From the NCBI GenBank assembly GCA_963719345.1, contig CAVRCA010000001.1, forward strand, positions 1,116,001 through 1,180,000: DNA of 64,000 nucleotides, written 5' to 3'. Shown here one piece after another: positions 46,655 to 55,974 of this stretch; positions within the stretch are counted from its first letter, which is position 1; every line of letters starts with the position of its first letter. The stretch comes from CAVRCA01 sp963719345. Its GTDB lineage: Bacteria > Pseudomonadota > Alphaproteobacteria > Acetobacterales > Acetobacteraceae. Position numbers and translations under genes: made by a program. Below the pieces are notes generated by a model, which did no database searches, was not told the origin of the DNA, and was given only the letters and a program-made list of their open reading frames with translations.

Positions 46655-46656
46655 CC

Positions 46657-47940
46657 ATGGTCCTTGCCGCAACCGCGCTGGTGTTCGTCGTCCTGCTCGC
46701 GCTGTCGTTGCCGATCGTGTTCGCGCTTGGCGTCGCCGGCGTCGTCGGCCTGCTGCTGGGCCACTATCCGTTGCAGATGGTCGCATCGAGCATGATCGGC
46801 GGCTCGCAGAACTGGGTGCTGCTCGCGATCCCGTCCTTTGTCTTTGCCGGGTCGCTGATGGAGCGCTGCGGCATGTCGAACGCGCTGGTCGAGCTGGCCC
46901 GCGCCATGGTCGGCTGGCTGCGCGGCGGGCTCGGCATGTCGGTGATCGTCGTCTCGTATTTCTTCTCCGACATCTGCGGCTCCAAGATGGCGGAGGTATC
47001 GGCGCTCGGCTCGGCGCTGATGCCGCCGCTGCGGCGCGCCGGCTACCGCGCGGAGGACGGCGCCTCGCTGATCGCGGCGGGAACCGCGATGGGGATGCTG
47101 GTGCCGCCGGCGATTTTCATGATCGTGATCAGCGCCGTGACCAATACCTCGGCGGTGGCGCTGTTCCTCGCCGGATTTATCCCGGCCGCAACGATCGGCG
47201 CGTGCCTCTGCGTGCTGGTGCTCGTGCAGGCGCAGCTCCTCGGCTGGCCGAAGGACACGCGCCCGAGCTGGCACAACTTTCTCCGTGCGCTGCGGCACGC
47301 GGCGGTGCCGCTGGTGGTTCCGGTGGTGATCCTCGGCGGCTTCTACATGGGCGCGTTCACCGCCACCGAGGCGGGCGCGGTGGTCGCACTCTATTCGCTG
47401 CTCGCCGCCCGGCTGTACTACCGCAACGTAAGCTGGCGCGAGATCGCCGGGATCGCCTACGAGAGCGGGGTGCTGACCGCCTCGGTGGTGTTCCTGCTCG
47501 CGGTGGCAACGATCTTCCAGTATCTGATGGGCGTCATGGAGGTACCGCGCCTGCTCGGCGAGGTGCTGGCGCCGCTCGAGGGCACGCATTGGCTGTTCCT
47601 GCTCGGTGTCGCGCTGATGACCATGCTGTTCGGCATGGTGCTGGAAGGCTTGCCGGCGGCGGTGGTGCTGATCCCGGTGGTGTTTCCGATCGCGACCAGG
47701 ATGGGCATTCACCCGATCCATTTCGACATCGTGCAGACCGCCGCGGTCGGCATCGGCCTGTTCCTGCCGCCGATGGGCGTCGGCCTGCTGATGGCGCTCC
47801 GGTTCGCCGATGTCGGCGTGATGCAGCACGCCCGCCACTACTGGCCGTACCTGCTCGCCTTGCTGGTCGGGCTGATGCTGATCATCTGCATCCCCGAGCT
47901 GTCGCTCTTTCTGCCGCGCAGCGCAGGGTTCGTTCGGTAG
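46657..47940 (+). CDS. TRAP transporter large permease (DctM family)
   Basis: A 427-residue transport subunit with about twelve hydrophobic segments. Signatures: AIPSFVFAGSLMERCGMSNALVELA, SYFFSDICGSKMAEVSALGS, TAMGMLVPPAIFMIVIS and GMVLEGLPAAVVLIPVVFPIA. It uses sodium or proton gradients to import the acid delivered by the DctP receptor. ATG 46657 lies 2 bp after dctQ. An SDR follows after 19 bp and may act on the imported compound. Confidence 0.92.
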   Translation: MVLAATALVFVVLLALSLPIVFALGVAGVVGLLLGHYPLQMVASSMIGGSQNWVLLAIPSFVFAGSLMERCGMSNALVELARAMVGWLRGGLGMSVIVVSYFFSDICGSKMAEVSALGSALMPPLRRAGYRAEDGASLIAAGTAMGMLVPPAIFMIVISAVTNTSAVALFLAGFIPAATIGACLCVLVLVQAQLLGWPKDTRPSWHNFLRALRHAAVPLVVPVVILGGFYMGAFTATEAGAVVALYSLLAARLYYRNVSWREIAGIAYESGVLTASVVFLLAVATIFQYLMGVMEVPRLLGEVLAPLEGTHWLFLLGVALMTMLFGMVLEGLPAAVVLIPVVFPIATRMGIHPIHFDIVQTAAVGIGLFLPPMGVGLLMALRFADVGVMQHARHYWPYLLALLVGLMLIICIPELSLFLPRSAGFVR

Positions 47941-47959
47941 AGCAAGAAGGAACAATGCG

Positions 47960-48691
47960 ATGGCGCGTTTCGACAACAAGGTCGTGCTCATCAGCGGGGG
48001 CGCGCGCGGACAGGGCGCAGCGGAAGCGCGGATGCTGGTGGCGGAGGGCGCGCGCGTCGTGCTCGGGGACGTGCTGGAGGACGAGGGACAGCGCCTTGCC
48101 GGCGAACTCGGGCCAGCCGCCGTGTTCTTGCGGCAGGACGTCACGGCGGAGGCGGACTGGGCGCGCGCGGTCGAGGCGGCGGAGCGGCTGGGTGGTCTAC
48201 ATGGGTTGGTCAACAACGCCGGGATCTATCAGCCCGCGACCCTGCTCGAGACGGACGCCGCCCTGTTCGAGCGGCATGTGCGGATCAACCAGCTCGGCTG
48301 TTTCCTCGGCATGAAGGCGGTCGTGGGGGCGATGGAACGCGCCGGCGGGGGCGCCATCGTCAACATCTCCTCGGTCGCCGGCCTGCAAGGCTCGCCCGGC
48401 GCCTTCGCCTACAGCGCGACGAAATGGGCGCTGCGCGGCATGACGAAATCGGCCGCGATCGACCTCGCGCCGCGCAAGATCCGGGTGAACTCGGTGCATC
48501 CCGGCCCGATCGACACCGAGATGCTCAAGGTACGCTCGCCGGCGGAGAACGCCGAACGGCTGCAGCGCGTGCCGCTGCGCCGACAAGGCCGCGCCGAGGA
48601 AGTGGCGCAGCTCGTGCTGTTCCTGCTCTCCGACGACAGCGCCTACATCACCGGCGCGGAGATCGCCATCGACGGCGCAGCCTCCGCCTGA
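47960..48691 (+). CDS. Short-chain dehydrogenase/reductase
   Basis: A 243-residue classical SDR: cofactor loop SGGARGQGAAEA (residues 12-23), NNAG at residues 85-88, catalytic S138, Y151 and K155 (YSATK), and the ending YITGAEIAIDGAASA. The acidic residue after the second strand (GD at 36-37) suggests NAD. Follows dctM by 19 bp, so it probably oxidises the substrate brought in by this TRAP system. The alcohol is not identified. Confidence 0.87.
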   Translation: MARFDNKVVLISGGARGQGAAEARMLVAEGARVVLGDVLEDEGQRLAGELGPAAVFLRQDVTAEADWARAVEAAERLGGLHGLVNNAGIYQPATLLETDAALFERHVRINQLGCFLGMKAVVGAMERAGGGAIVNISSVAGLQGSPGAFAYSATKWALRGMTKSAAIDLAPRKIRVNSVHPGPIDTEMLKVRSPAENAERLQRVPLRRQGRAEEVAQLVLFLLSDDSAYITGAEIAIDGAASA

Positions 48692-48892
48692 AGGCTGCTG
48701 CGACTATGGGCTGATCGCCTCCGCAATCCGGACGCCAGGCGGCCGGAGAATGACGGCTTAGATAGTTGACAGAGTCGCCGGCCGGTCCGGAGACTGCAGG
48801 CGCAACCAGCCCGGTCGCCGCGACCATGGGCGCGGCTCGACCGTCAAGTGCCTCACGCAAAAAGCAGAACGGCTTGGAGGGGGGAGACGATC

Positions 48893-50290
48893 GTGGACAT
48901 GCCAGCATCGAGCGACGGTGGATCGGGCCGCATCGCAGCCCGGATCGATCGGCTTCCGTTGACGTGGGTGCAGTGGCGGCTGGCGCTCATCAGCCAGATT
49001 TTTTGGGGCGTCATCATCGCCGCCGACGGCATCCCGGCCCGGCTCTACCCGTTCACCTGGGGACCGCAGCACGCATTCGGGACGACCGCCTTCTCCGTGC
49101 TGTTGGCAATACAGTTCGGGGTCGGCATTCTCATCGGCGAATACCTGATCGGCATCGTCGCCGACCGCTGGGGCCGGCGCACCGCGTTGCTGCTCTCGTC
49201 CCTGGCAATGGCGCTGCTGCTCTGGCCAACGGCGCTGACCAACAATTTCGGTGTATTGCTGCTGTTCTTCGGCCTGTCGGCCATCGGGATGGGCGGCGTG
49301 CTCTCGACCAACGTGGTCTACATGGGCGAGATCATTCCTCCCAAGGACCGAGGGCGCGTGATGCTCGCATCCCAGATGCTGGCGGTCACGGTCTATGGCG
49401 TGCTGGGCAACGCGCCCGCGATTTTTTGGATACCCGATCACGCCCAACTCTACATCTATTTCTACAGCGTGGTTGCCATCCTGATCCTGGTTCCGCTGGC
49501 AATCTGGGCCTTGCCGGAATCGCCGCGTTGGCTGGAATGTCACGGCCGCCACGAGGAGGCCGATCGCATCACGACGGCGCTTGAGCGCGAGTGTCTCCGG
49601 CGCTCCGGGACCGCCAGCCTGCCCGAGCCGCAATACGAGAAATATACCGTGCCGGTCATCAAACACGTGCCGGTGCGGGAACTCCTCGCCGGCGAGTATG
49701 GCCGTCGGACCCTCATCCTCCTGGCGGCCTGGGTGCTCGGCTACAGCGGCATCATCTATGGTTTCTACGGGTATCAGCCGGCTATTCTGAGAGCCTACGG
49801 CCTCAGCCCCGACGAGACGTTCGCGGTCATCCTGGTCGCCGCCGTTGTCGGCGGCTGCATCGGCCTTGGCGTGTGCGCGGTGCTCGGCGAATCGGTGGAA
49901 CGGCGGATGACGATCCTGTTCGCGGCACTGGTCAACATCGCCGCACTGATCGCCTTCTACTTCGTACACTCCCTCGTCGCGTCGTTCCTGCTGATGTCGA
50001 CCATCGTCGGGGCGGAGACCGCGTGGCTGTTCAGCATGTACAACTACACGGCAGCCAGCTATCCGACGCGGCTGCGGGCGACCGGCACCGGCCTCACCGA
50101 CGGCGTCGGCCATCTCGGCTCGATTTTTGGGCCGATCATCGCCGGCGCGCTGTTCACCGCGACCGCTGCGTCCGGCTACGCAGGCTGGTTCGCCTTCATC
50201 ATCGTTCCCGGCGCCCTGGTCCCCTCCCTGCTCGTGGCCTGGCTCGGGATCGACCAGCGCGGCGCGATACTGGAGCAGATATCGAGCTAA
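48893..50290 (+). CDS. MFS transporter, sugar/aromatic-acid porter type
   Basis: A 465-residue carrier with twelve membrane segments. GTG 48893 is preceded by GGAGGGGGGAGA; ATG 48899 is an alternative. MFS signatures: GIVADRWGRRTALLLSS after TM2, a central loop with ALPESPRWLECHGRHEEAD (the sugar-porter PESPRWL motif) and YPTRLRATGTGLTDGVGHLG. Relatives carry aromatic acids, niacin or sugars. Stands alone on the plus strand. Substrate unknown. Confidence 0.82.
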   Translation: MDMPASSDGGSGRIAARIDRLPLTWVQWRLALISQIFWGVIIAADGIPARLYPFTWGPQHAFGTTAFSVLLAIQFGVGILIGEYLIGIVADRWGRRTALLLSSLAMALLLWPTALTNNFGVLLLFFGLSAIGMGGVLSTNVVYMGEIIPPKDRGRVMLASQMLAVTVYGVLGNAPAIFWIPDHAQLYIYFYSVVAILILVPLAIWALPESPRWLECHGRHEEADRITTALERECLRRSGTASLPEPQYEKYTVPVIKHVPVRELLAGEYGRRTLILLAAWVLGYSGIIYGFYGYQPAILRAYGLSPDETFAVILVAAVVGGCIGLGVCAVLGESVERRMTILFAALVNIAALIAFYFVHSLVASFLLMSTIVGAETAWLFSMYNYTAASYPTRLRATGTGLTDGVGHLGSIFGPIIAGALFTATAASGYAGWFAFIIVPGALVPSLLVAWLGIDQRGAILEQISS

Positions 50291-50805
50291 TGGCGCGCAT
50301 CTGACCCTGCTTCGACGAGGCGCTGAAACATCAGCAGATCGAGTTCGGGCGCGCGGCCGACAAGCCCGGTCAGGATCGCGTGCGCCTGGCCGCGATGATG
50401 GGTCTGGTGATTGAACAGGTGGGCGAGCGCGGGCGCCAGTTTCTGCTCGAACAGATCGGGCGTGGTAACGCGGCGGTAGCGGATGACGCCCAGAAGATCC
50501 GCCTCGCTCAGCGCGGTGACGTGGTCGACGATGCGGCGGTCCTCCGCCTCGCGCGCCCGCCGCAACCCAGGGAGATCCTCGAACAGGATGGCGTCGAGCC
50601 GGTCCGGAGCGTCGCCCGTGCCGGTGATCCGCTGCATCCAGATGCGGTCCGTGGCCAGCAGGTGATTGAGCGTTCCGTGCATCGAACGGAAGAACGCGCC
50701 GCGGTCGCTACGGTACTGAATGTCCGAAAGCTCGGCGGCGGCGGCATAGAGCCGGCGATTCGCCCATTCGTTGTAGCGGGCGAATGTGTCGAAATGCGCC
50801 TTCAT
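50287..50805 (-). CDS. DinB-family metal-binding protein
   Basis: A 172-residue four-helix protein starting MKAHFDTFARYNEWANRRLY. The metal triad comes from HGTLNHLLATDRIW in helix 2 and FNHQTHHRGQAHAIL near residue 135. DinB-like domains are thiol-dependent transferases or unknown. Convergent with the MFS gene (stop codons overlap) and divergent from the citrate-synthase-like gene. Confidence 0.87.
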   Translation of the reverse strand: MKAHFDTFARYNEWANRRLYAAAAELSDIQYRSDRGAFFRSMHGTLNHLLATDRIWMQRITGTGDAPDRLDAILFEDLPGLRRAREAEDRRIVDHVTALSEADLLGVIRYRRVTTPDLFEQKLAPALAHLFNHQTHHRGQAHAILTGLVGRAPELDLLMFQRLVEAGSDARH

Positions 50806-50897
50806 GGCGGTGACCTTCCAGTCGCTTCCGCCAGATAGCTTGCACCGGCGCGATTAATCGTCAACATTGATTAATAGAATCAACCAATGGTGCGCGA

Positions 50898-52094
50898 GTG
50901 ACTGCAAAAACCTTGGTCGACGCCGCAACCGCGATCGGCGCGCTGCGCGTCAGCCGGGCGACCCTCTACGCCTACGCCAGTCGTGGGCTGATCGGCACCG
51001 TGCCGGATCCGGCTGATTCGCGTCGGCGGCTGTATCGGGCGGCGGACATCGAGCGGCTGCGCAAGACCCAGGAGCGCGGCCGCAAGCCGGCGGCGATCGC
51101 CGCCCAGGCGCTTGACTGGGGACCGGGCGGGTTGGCCTCGCGGCTGACTTTATTGGAGAACGGGCGGCTCTACTACCGGGGTCAGGAGGCTACCCGGCTC
51201 GCCGCCCAGGCGAGCCTGGAGGAGGTCGCCCGGCTGCTGTGGGATTGCGGGCGCGACGACCCGTTCGTCCACTCGCCGGACGCCCCGGATGGCCGCGCCC
51301 GCGCGTTCGCGCGCCAAGCCGCCGACGTGCCGCCGATCGAGCGTTGCCGCGCCCTACTCCCCCTGTTGCCGACCGGCGCGCGCGCCCTGTGGAACCGCGA
51401 TGCGAGCCGGCTCGGCAGCGATGCCGCCGCCCTGCTCCGGGTGGTCGCCGGCGCCGTCCTCGGGATCGAGCCCGACGTCCGGCCGCTGCACGCCCAGATC
51501 GCCCAGGCTTGGCATCTGCCCGGTGGCGGCCACCAGCCGGCCGCGGAGCTGGTGCGCGCGGCCCTGGTGCTGCTGGCCGATCACGAACTGAACGCCTCGA
51601 CCTTCGCTGCCCGCGTGGTCGCTTCGACCGGAGCCTCGCTATCGGCCTGCGTCTCGGCCGGCCTCGCCGCCCTCACCGGCCCGCTGCACGGGGGGGCGTC
51701 GGCGCTCGCCGAGCATTTGTTCGAGGAGGCGGCCCGCACCGCCGATCCTCGGGCGGTGGTGGAAGCGAGGCTGCACCGGGGCGAGCCGATCCCCGCCTTC
51801 GGCCACCCGCTCTACCCCGAGGGCGACCCCCGCGCGGCGTTCCTGCTGGACCGGCTGCCGCCCGATCCGGCGCGCGACACCCTGATCGCGGCGGTAGCGG
51901 AGATCGGCGGCCAGGCTCCCAACATCGATTTTGCCCTGGCGGCGATGGGCCGGTCGCTCCACCTTCCGGCGAATGGCGGCCTGATGTTGTTCGCGATCGC
52001 CCGCACGGTCGGCTGGATCGCCCACGCGCTCGAGCAGAACTCTGAAAAAAAGCTGATCCGGCCGCGGGCGGAGTATGTCGGCATCAGGCCGTAA
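50898..52094 (+). CDS. Citrate synthase-family protein with N-terminal MerR-like HTH
   Basis: A 398-residue fusion starting from GTG. Residues 1-60 are a MerR-type HTH (ALRVSRATLYAYASRGLIGTV with SRRRLYRAADIERL). The rest is a type I citrate synthase fold with the catalytic triad visible: His in GPLHGGAS, His in GHPLYPEGDPRA, and Asp in PNIDFALAAMG. Either a DNA-binding enzyme that senses CoA thioesters or a 2-methylcitrate synthase relative. The arrangement is known but little studied. Convergent overlap of 11 bp with DUF2891. Confidence 0.85.
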   Translation: MTAKTLVDAATAIGALRVSRATLYAYASRGLIGTVPDPADSRRRLYRAADIERLRKTQERGRKPAAIAAQALDWGPGGLASRLTLLENGRLYYRGQEATRLAAQASLEEVARLLWDCGRDDPFVHSPDAPDGRARAFARQAADVPPIERCRALLPLLPTGARALWNRDASRLGSDAAALLRVVAGAVLGIEPDVRPLHAQIAQAWHLPGGGHQPAAELVRAALVLLADHELNASTFAARVVASTGASLSACVSAGLAALTGPLHGGASALAEHLFEEAARTADPRAVVEARLHRGEPIPAFGHPLYPEGDPRAAFLLDRLPPDPARDTLIAAVAEIGGQAPNIDFALAAMGRSLHLPANGGLMLFAIARTVGWIAHALEQNSEKKLIRPRAEYVGIRP

Positions 52095-53103
52095 GCGTGG
52101 CCGGACACTCCAGCGCAAGCAGGGCAAAGCTCGCCAGCCAATGCTCGCCCATGTAGTCGCCGGTGATGGCGGGCAGGCTCGCCGCCAGATGGGTGTCGAT
52201 GGCGGCGAGCGCCCGCCGGCGGCGCGGGTCGTCGGGCGCGAGCTGGGCGGCGAGCGTCCGCCAGCACCAGGCGCGGCTGAGATTGAGCCCGTCGAGATGC
52301 ACCATGCGGCCATCGGCGCGGTCGCTGACGCTGACCGGGCGGAACAAGGTCGTCGGTTCGCCCTCCCCGAGCCGGGGGAGGAACCGCCGAAACCAATTCT
52401 CCCACGCATCACTCTCCAGCGCGCGGCTCATGCACAACGCCTCGATCAGCGCCGGCGACAAGAAATCCTCGCCGTTCGGCTCCCAGGCTTGGCAGTCGGC
52501 GTCGCCGCCATACCAGGCGGCGGCCTTCAAGCGGGCGGCGGTGGCGAGCGTGCCGTGTCCTGCCTCGTCGGCGGAGTCGAGCGCGAGCAGCAATGCGAAG
52601 GCGGTGTTGGTGTGGGTGCCGGCCCTGATCGGATAATCCGCTTTGGCGAGGTAGGCGGAAAAACGGGCCACGATCGCGTCGGTGAGCGGCTGCAGCGCCT
52701 GCCCCGCCCGTGCATCACCGCGCGCCAGTTCCGCCTGGAGCATGAGAAGCCAGGCCCAGCCGTACGGCCGCTCGAATCCGCCGCGCATCTTCCCTTCGAG
52801 ATAGGCGCACTCGCCGGCGACGGCCGCGGGGATGAGGCGGTCGGCGAACAAGGCCGTGATCGCCGGGTTTTCCGGCAGGTCCGGAAAAAGCGCGCGGAGG
52901 CGCGCCAGCAGCCAAAAGCCGTGCACGCACGAATGCCAATCGAAGCTGCCGAAGAACACGGGATGCAGCACGCGCGGCGCTTGCAGGTCGCCGGGGCCGG
53001 TAAGGATGTGATCGAGCTTGTTCGGGTATTCGCGCGAGACGTGCCCGAGGGCGGCGCGCGCCAGACGGCCCGCAAGTCCGATGGTCAGGTGGGGACTTGG
53101 CAT
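52084..53103 (-). CDS. DUF2891 family protein
   Basis: A 339-residue soluble protein with the family's HPVFFGSFDWHSCVHGFWLLARL segment near residue 48, RPYGWAWLLMLQAEL near residue 115, GTHTNTAFALLLALD, and GEDFLSPALIEALCMSRAL. The His-rich pattern and all-helical look resemble an (alpha/alpha)6 barrel; no activity is established. ATG 53103 is the first start matching the family length. It follows the three-gene GNAT/ATP-grasp/MPE operon after 87 bp on the same strand. Confidence 0.82.
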   Translation of the reverse strand: MPSPHLTIGLAGRLARAALGHVSREYPNKLDHILTGPGDLQAPRVLHPVFFGSFDWHSCVHGFWLLARLRALFPDLPENPAITALFADRLIPAAVAGECAYLEGKMRGGFERPYGWAWLLMLQAELARGDARAGQALQPLTDAIVARFSAYLAKADYPIRAGTHTNTAFALLLALDSADEAGHGTLATAARLKAAAWYGGDADCQAWEPNGEDFLSPALIEALCMSRALESDAWENWFRRFLPRLGEGEPTTLFRPVSVSDRADGRMVHLDGLNLSRAWCWRTLAAQLAPDDPRRRRALAAIDTHLAASLPAITGDYMGEHWLASFALLALECPATLTA

Positions 53104-53190
53104 GCCGCCATTTTGCCCGGCCCGGTCCGTACCTCCTAGCAGCGTGTGCCACCGCCAGATTTTCAGCGGCACACATAATAGATCCAGGCG

Positions 53191-54781
53191 TCACGCTGGT
53201 CTCTTGGATTGCTCATCTTTCCCGATCCAGCGGCCGTCGAGCCCGACCGGCGCCACCTCCTGAAATCCTGCGCTATGCAGTTGGGCAAGCTGCGGTCCAA
53301 GCCTGATGTAATACGTCAGTAAGCTGAAATTGTGAGCCGGGTCATTCCTGATTTCGTAGTCTTGGGCCTCTACCTCGTGCTTGCCGTTTCGGAACCTGTT
53401 TATGATGCCCACCGGGTACAAAGCTGTCCTTTTCAGCAAACCCAGAGGATTGCGGACTGGATTCCCCTCTCCCAGAAGACGAGCGATGTCCCAGGCGCTG
53501 GAAATCGAGGAGTTCTCGTTGTGAGACGAGAAATACAAAAATCCCGCCAGGAGCAAGTATCCGACGTATTTGCGAAAATGTCGTGAGCCGATCGGTATGG
53601 CCCATGTAGTCGATTCCATTGTAACTGAACATCACGAAATCGAAGGAGCCCGCGCCAAAACGTGACAGGTCCCTCGCATCACCCGATACGAAGGTAGCAA
53701 AAGGATATTTTGTTTGGCATTTGCGGATCATGCGGGCCGAGTAATCCAGTCCGACGTAATCCTGACTTATGCCAAGGAGATGGCCCGTCGTCCTCCCCGC
53801 GCCAACCCCGATATCGAGTATTCTCTTTCCGGCAATCTCCGATTGGAGCCGGTCGAGAACGACCTTCTCGGAAACCTGCAAGTCAACCACTTGTTGATAG
53901 TCTCGTACAGTAAGAAAATTCCTCCAGGATCTCCGGTTCAGCAACGCTATGTCCGTCACCGGCTTGATGTTTGAGGCAGTCTCGTCCGAGTAACTGCGAA
54001 GGCCGATTGCCCGAGCACCCCTTTTTAGTCCCGACCGGATCGACGAGGGCAAGCGGTGGGAGCGCGGCACCAACCTCGCCGCGCGTGCCTTCGAAAACGC
54101 GGTTTTTGCGTCGTAGTCGATCCGACGCACCGAAACCGCTTGCCGAGCGGTGTCGAGAACGAGGTAGGTGGCGCGCCGCTCCGCCGTCCGCGGCTGGCCG
54201 ACCGAACCGGGATTGACCAGGTAGACCGCGTCCTCCCGCAGCGAGACTTCGTCGGCGTCATAGGTGTACGCCCTGCCGTTTCGAAGCTCGTGGATCTGAA
54301 GATGGTGCGTGTGGCCGAAAGCGCAGACCCGTGCGCCGGACGGGTGAGACAGCAATGCCTCGAAACTCGCCTGCCGGCGCTCCTCGCTGTTCAGCCGCAC
54401 AAGCTCCTGCCCGGTGCTCGGATGCAACGCGCCGTGTACGGCGACCAGGTCGTTCCCGATGCTCCGCGTCAATGGCAAACCGGAAAGGAAATCGAGCGCC
54501 TCGGCGGCAAGTCGGCTGCGCGTCCAGACGACCGCGCGGGCGGCGGTGACGGAAAACTCCTCCATGCTGATCTGCCCGCAAACGGCGCGGTCGTGGTTTC
54601 CGGCGACGCATAGCGCGGCGCAGCCACGAACCGCGTCGATGCACTCGGCCGGATTGGCGTTGTAGCCGACGATGTCACCGAGGCACACGATCTCGTCGAT
54701 GTGGTCCGTTTCAATCCGGCGCAAGGTCGCTTGTAGCGCCTCGAGGTTGGCGTGAATGTCGGAGATGAGCGCCAGCCTCAT
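53191..54781 (-). CDS. Metallophosphoesterase-SAM methyltransferase fusion, frameshifted
   Basis: About 529 residues. The N-terminal calcineurin-like phosphoesterase keeps all metal motifs: ISDIHAN, CLGDIVGYNANP, VAGNHDRAV, AVHGALHPS and FGHTHHLQ. After a linker, a class I SAM methyltransferase follows: ILDIGVGAGRTTGHLL, YVGLDYSARMIRK, FDFVMFSYNGIDYM and SSHNENSS. One extra base near 53540 shifts the last 115 codons. The methyltransferase half is near 45-50% G+C in sampled lines, against about 65% in the phosphoesterase half, so the fusion looks chimeric. Start overlaps the ATP-grasp stop (ATGA). Confidence 0.8.
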
Positions 54782-55974
54782 CTCGAGAGTGCCGTGTCCC
54801 GCAGGCTGCCGCCCCGCCGCAGGGGTGGCAGGCGTGCCGCGAGCCGGCTCGATCCGGTCCGCCACACGGTGTGCGCAAAGGGCATGGGATCATCCCAGAC
54901 CAGGGGCTTGGCCTCGCAGCGCAGGGCCCAAGGCAGCCACGTGCCGAACGACATGCCGCCTTCCTTGGCCGCACGCCAATCCTCGGAGAACCGGCACCAG
55001 CGCACGCCCGTCCGGGGCCGGCTTGCGGCCGGTCCAGGTGACCCGGTCAGATCGGCGTAGACCAGAGCGGGGATATTCAAGCCGGCCACTGCTCCCAGAT
55101 GATGCCAAAGCGTGAAGCGGGGATTGACTTCGAGCAGGTGAAGGCGGCCGTCCGGATCGCGCTTGAAGTCGAACTTGGCGACGCCGCGAAGGCCGAGCGT
55201 CACCACCAGGGAACGGCCGAGCGCCGCGACATCGTCAGCCTTGGTGATCGTCAGCGCGGTACTGTAGCCATGCGAGGTCGGGAAGGTACGGATCTTCTGT
55301 CCGGTAAACTCGGCCACGGTCACGCCGCGCTCGTCGACATAGACGTGGTAGCTCTCGATGCAGGTTTCAGGGCCAGGGATCCGTTCCTGCACGAGCAGGT
55401 CGACGCCTTGCAGCGCCCAGCGGGGCCACGCCGCTCGCAGCTCAGCGGGCGTATCGATCTGGACAACCTTCGCGGCCTGGTCCCACGATTTGCCGCGCCA
55501 GAGTGGCTTGATCACGACCGGGAAACGCAAGTCGATGTCCGGAACCTTCGAGTCGAAGGCCGGCCGCAGCCGCCGGGTCGGCGGCACCGGCAGGTTCAGC
55601 GCCTCGGCCAGTGTCTGGAAGCGCCCCTTGTCGACCAGATCCTCGACCAGCACCGGGTCGGCGATGACGAAACGGAACGCCTGCGCCAAGCGTTCGCGAT
55701 TGCGCGAGACGAACAGCAGCTGCGGGTCATGTTCATAGAACAGCGCAGGCCGCTCCGGCTGGTCGGCCCCGAAGCGCAGCAGGCGGTGGAGCAAATCCTC
55801 CCCGCTTTCTCCGTCGTCCTCAAAGATCACTGCGTTGGCAAAACGCGAAAACGTCGTCAGCGCGCCGGGCTGGGCGACGACGGCGCAGCGTATGCCGGCA
55901 AGACCCAGCGGCCGCACCAGATCCATGTCACCCATCACGCATGCCAGCGGGCGTCTTGCCTTTGTGCGGCGCAT
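54778..55974 (-). CDS. ATP-grasp ligase (carboxylate-amine ligase-like)
   Basis: A 398-residue protein. The pre-ATP-grasp N-terminus CVMGDMDLVRPLGLAGIRCA is followed by the ATP-grasp core: RFPVVIKPLWRGKSWDQAAK with the ATP-binding Lys, LLVQERIPGPETCIESYHVY, GLRGVAKFDFKRDPDG and LLEVNPRFTLWHHLG with the metal-binding Glu and Asn. Such enzymes join an acyl phosphate to an amine. ATG 55974 overlaps the GNAT gene by 40 bp and its stop overlaps the next gene, so three genes are coupled. Substrates unknown; envelope glycan or peptide tailoring is a guess. Confidence 0.82.
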   Translation of the reverse strand: MRRTKARRPLACVMGDMDLVRPLGLAGIRCAVVAQPGALTTFSRFANAVIFEDDGESGEDLLHRLLRFGADQPERPALFYEHDPQLLFVSRNRERLAQAFRFVIADPVLVEDLVDKGRFQTLAEALNLPVPPTRRLRPAFDSKVPDIDLRFPVVIKPLWRGKSWDQAAKVVQIDTPAELRAAWPRWALQGVDLLVQERIPGPETCIESYHVYVDERGVTVAEFTGQKIRTFPTSHGYSTALTITKADDVAALGRSLVVTLGLRGVAKFDFKRDPDGRLHLLEVNPRFTLWHHLGAVAGLNIPALVYADLTGSPGPAASRPRTGVRWCRFSEDWRAAKEGGMSFGTWLPWALRCEAKPLVWDDPMPFAHTVWRTGSSRLAARLPPLRRGGSLRDTALSR

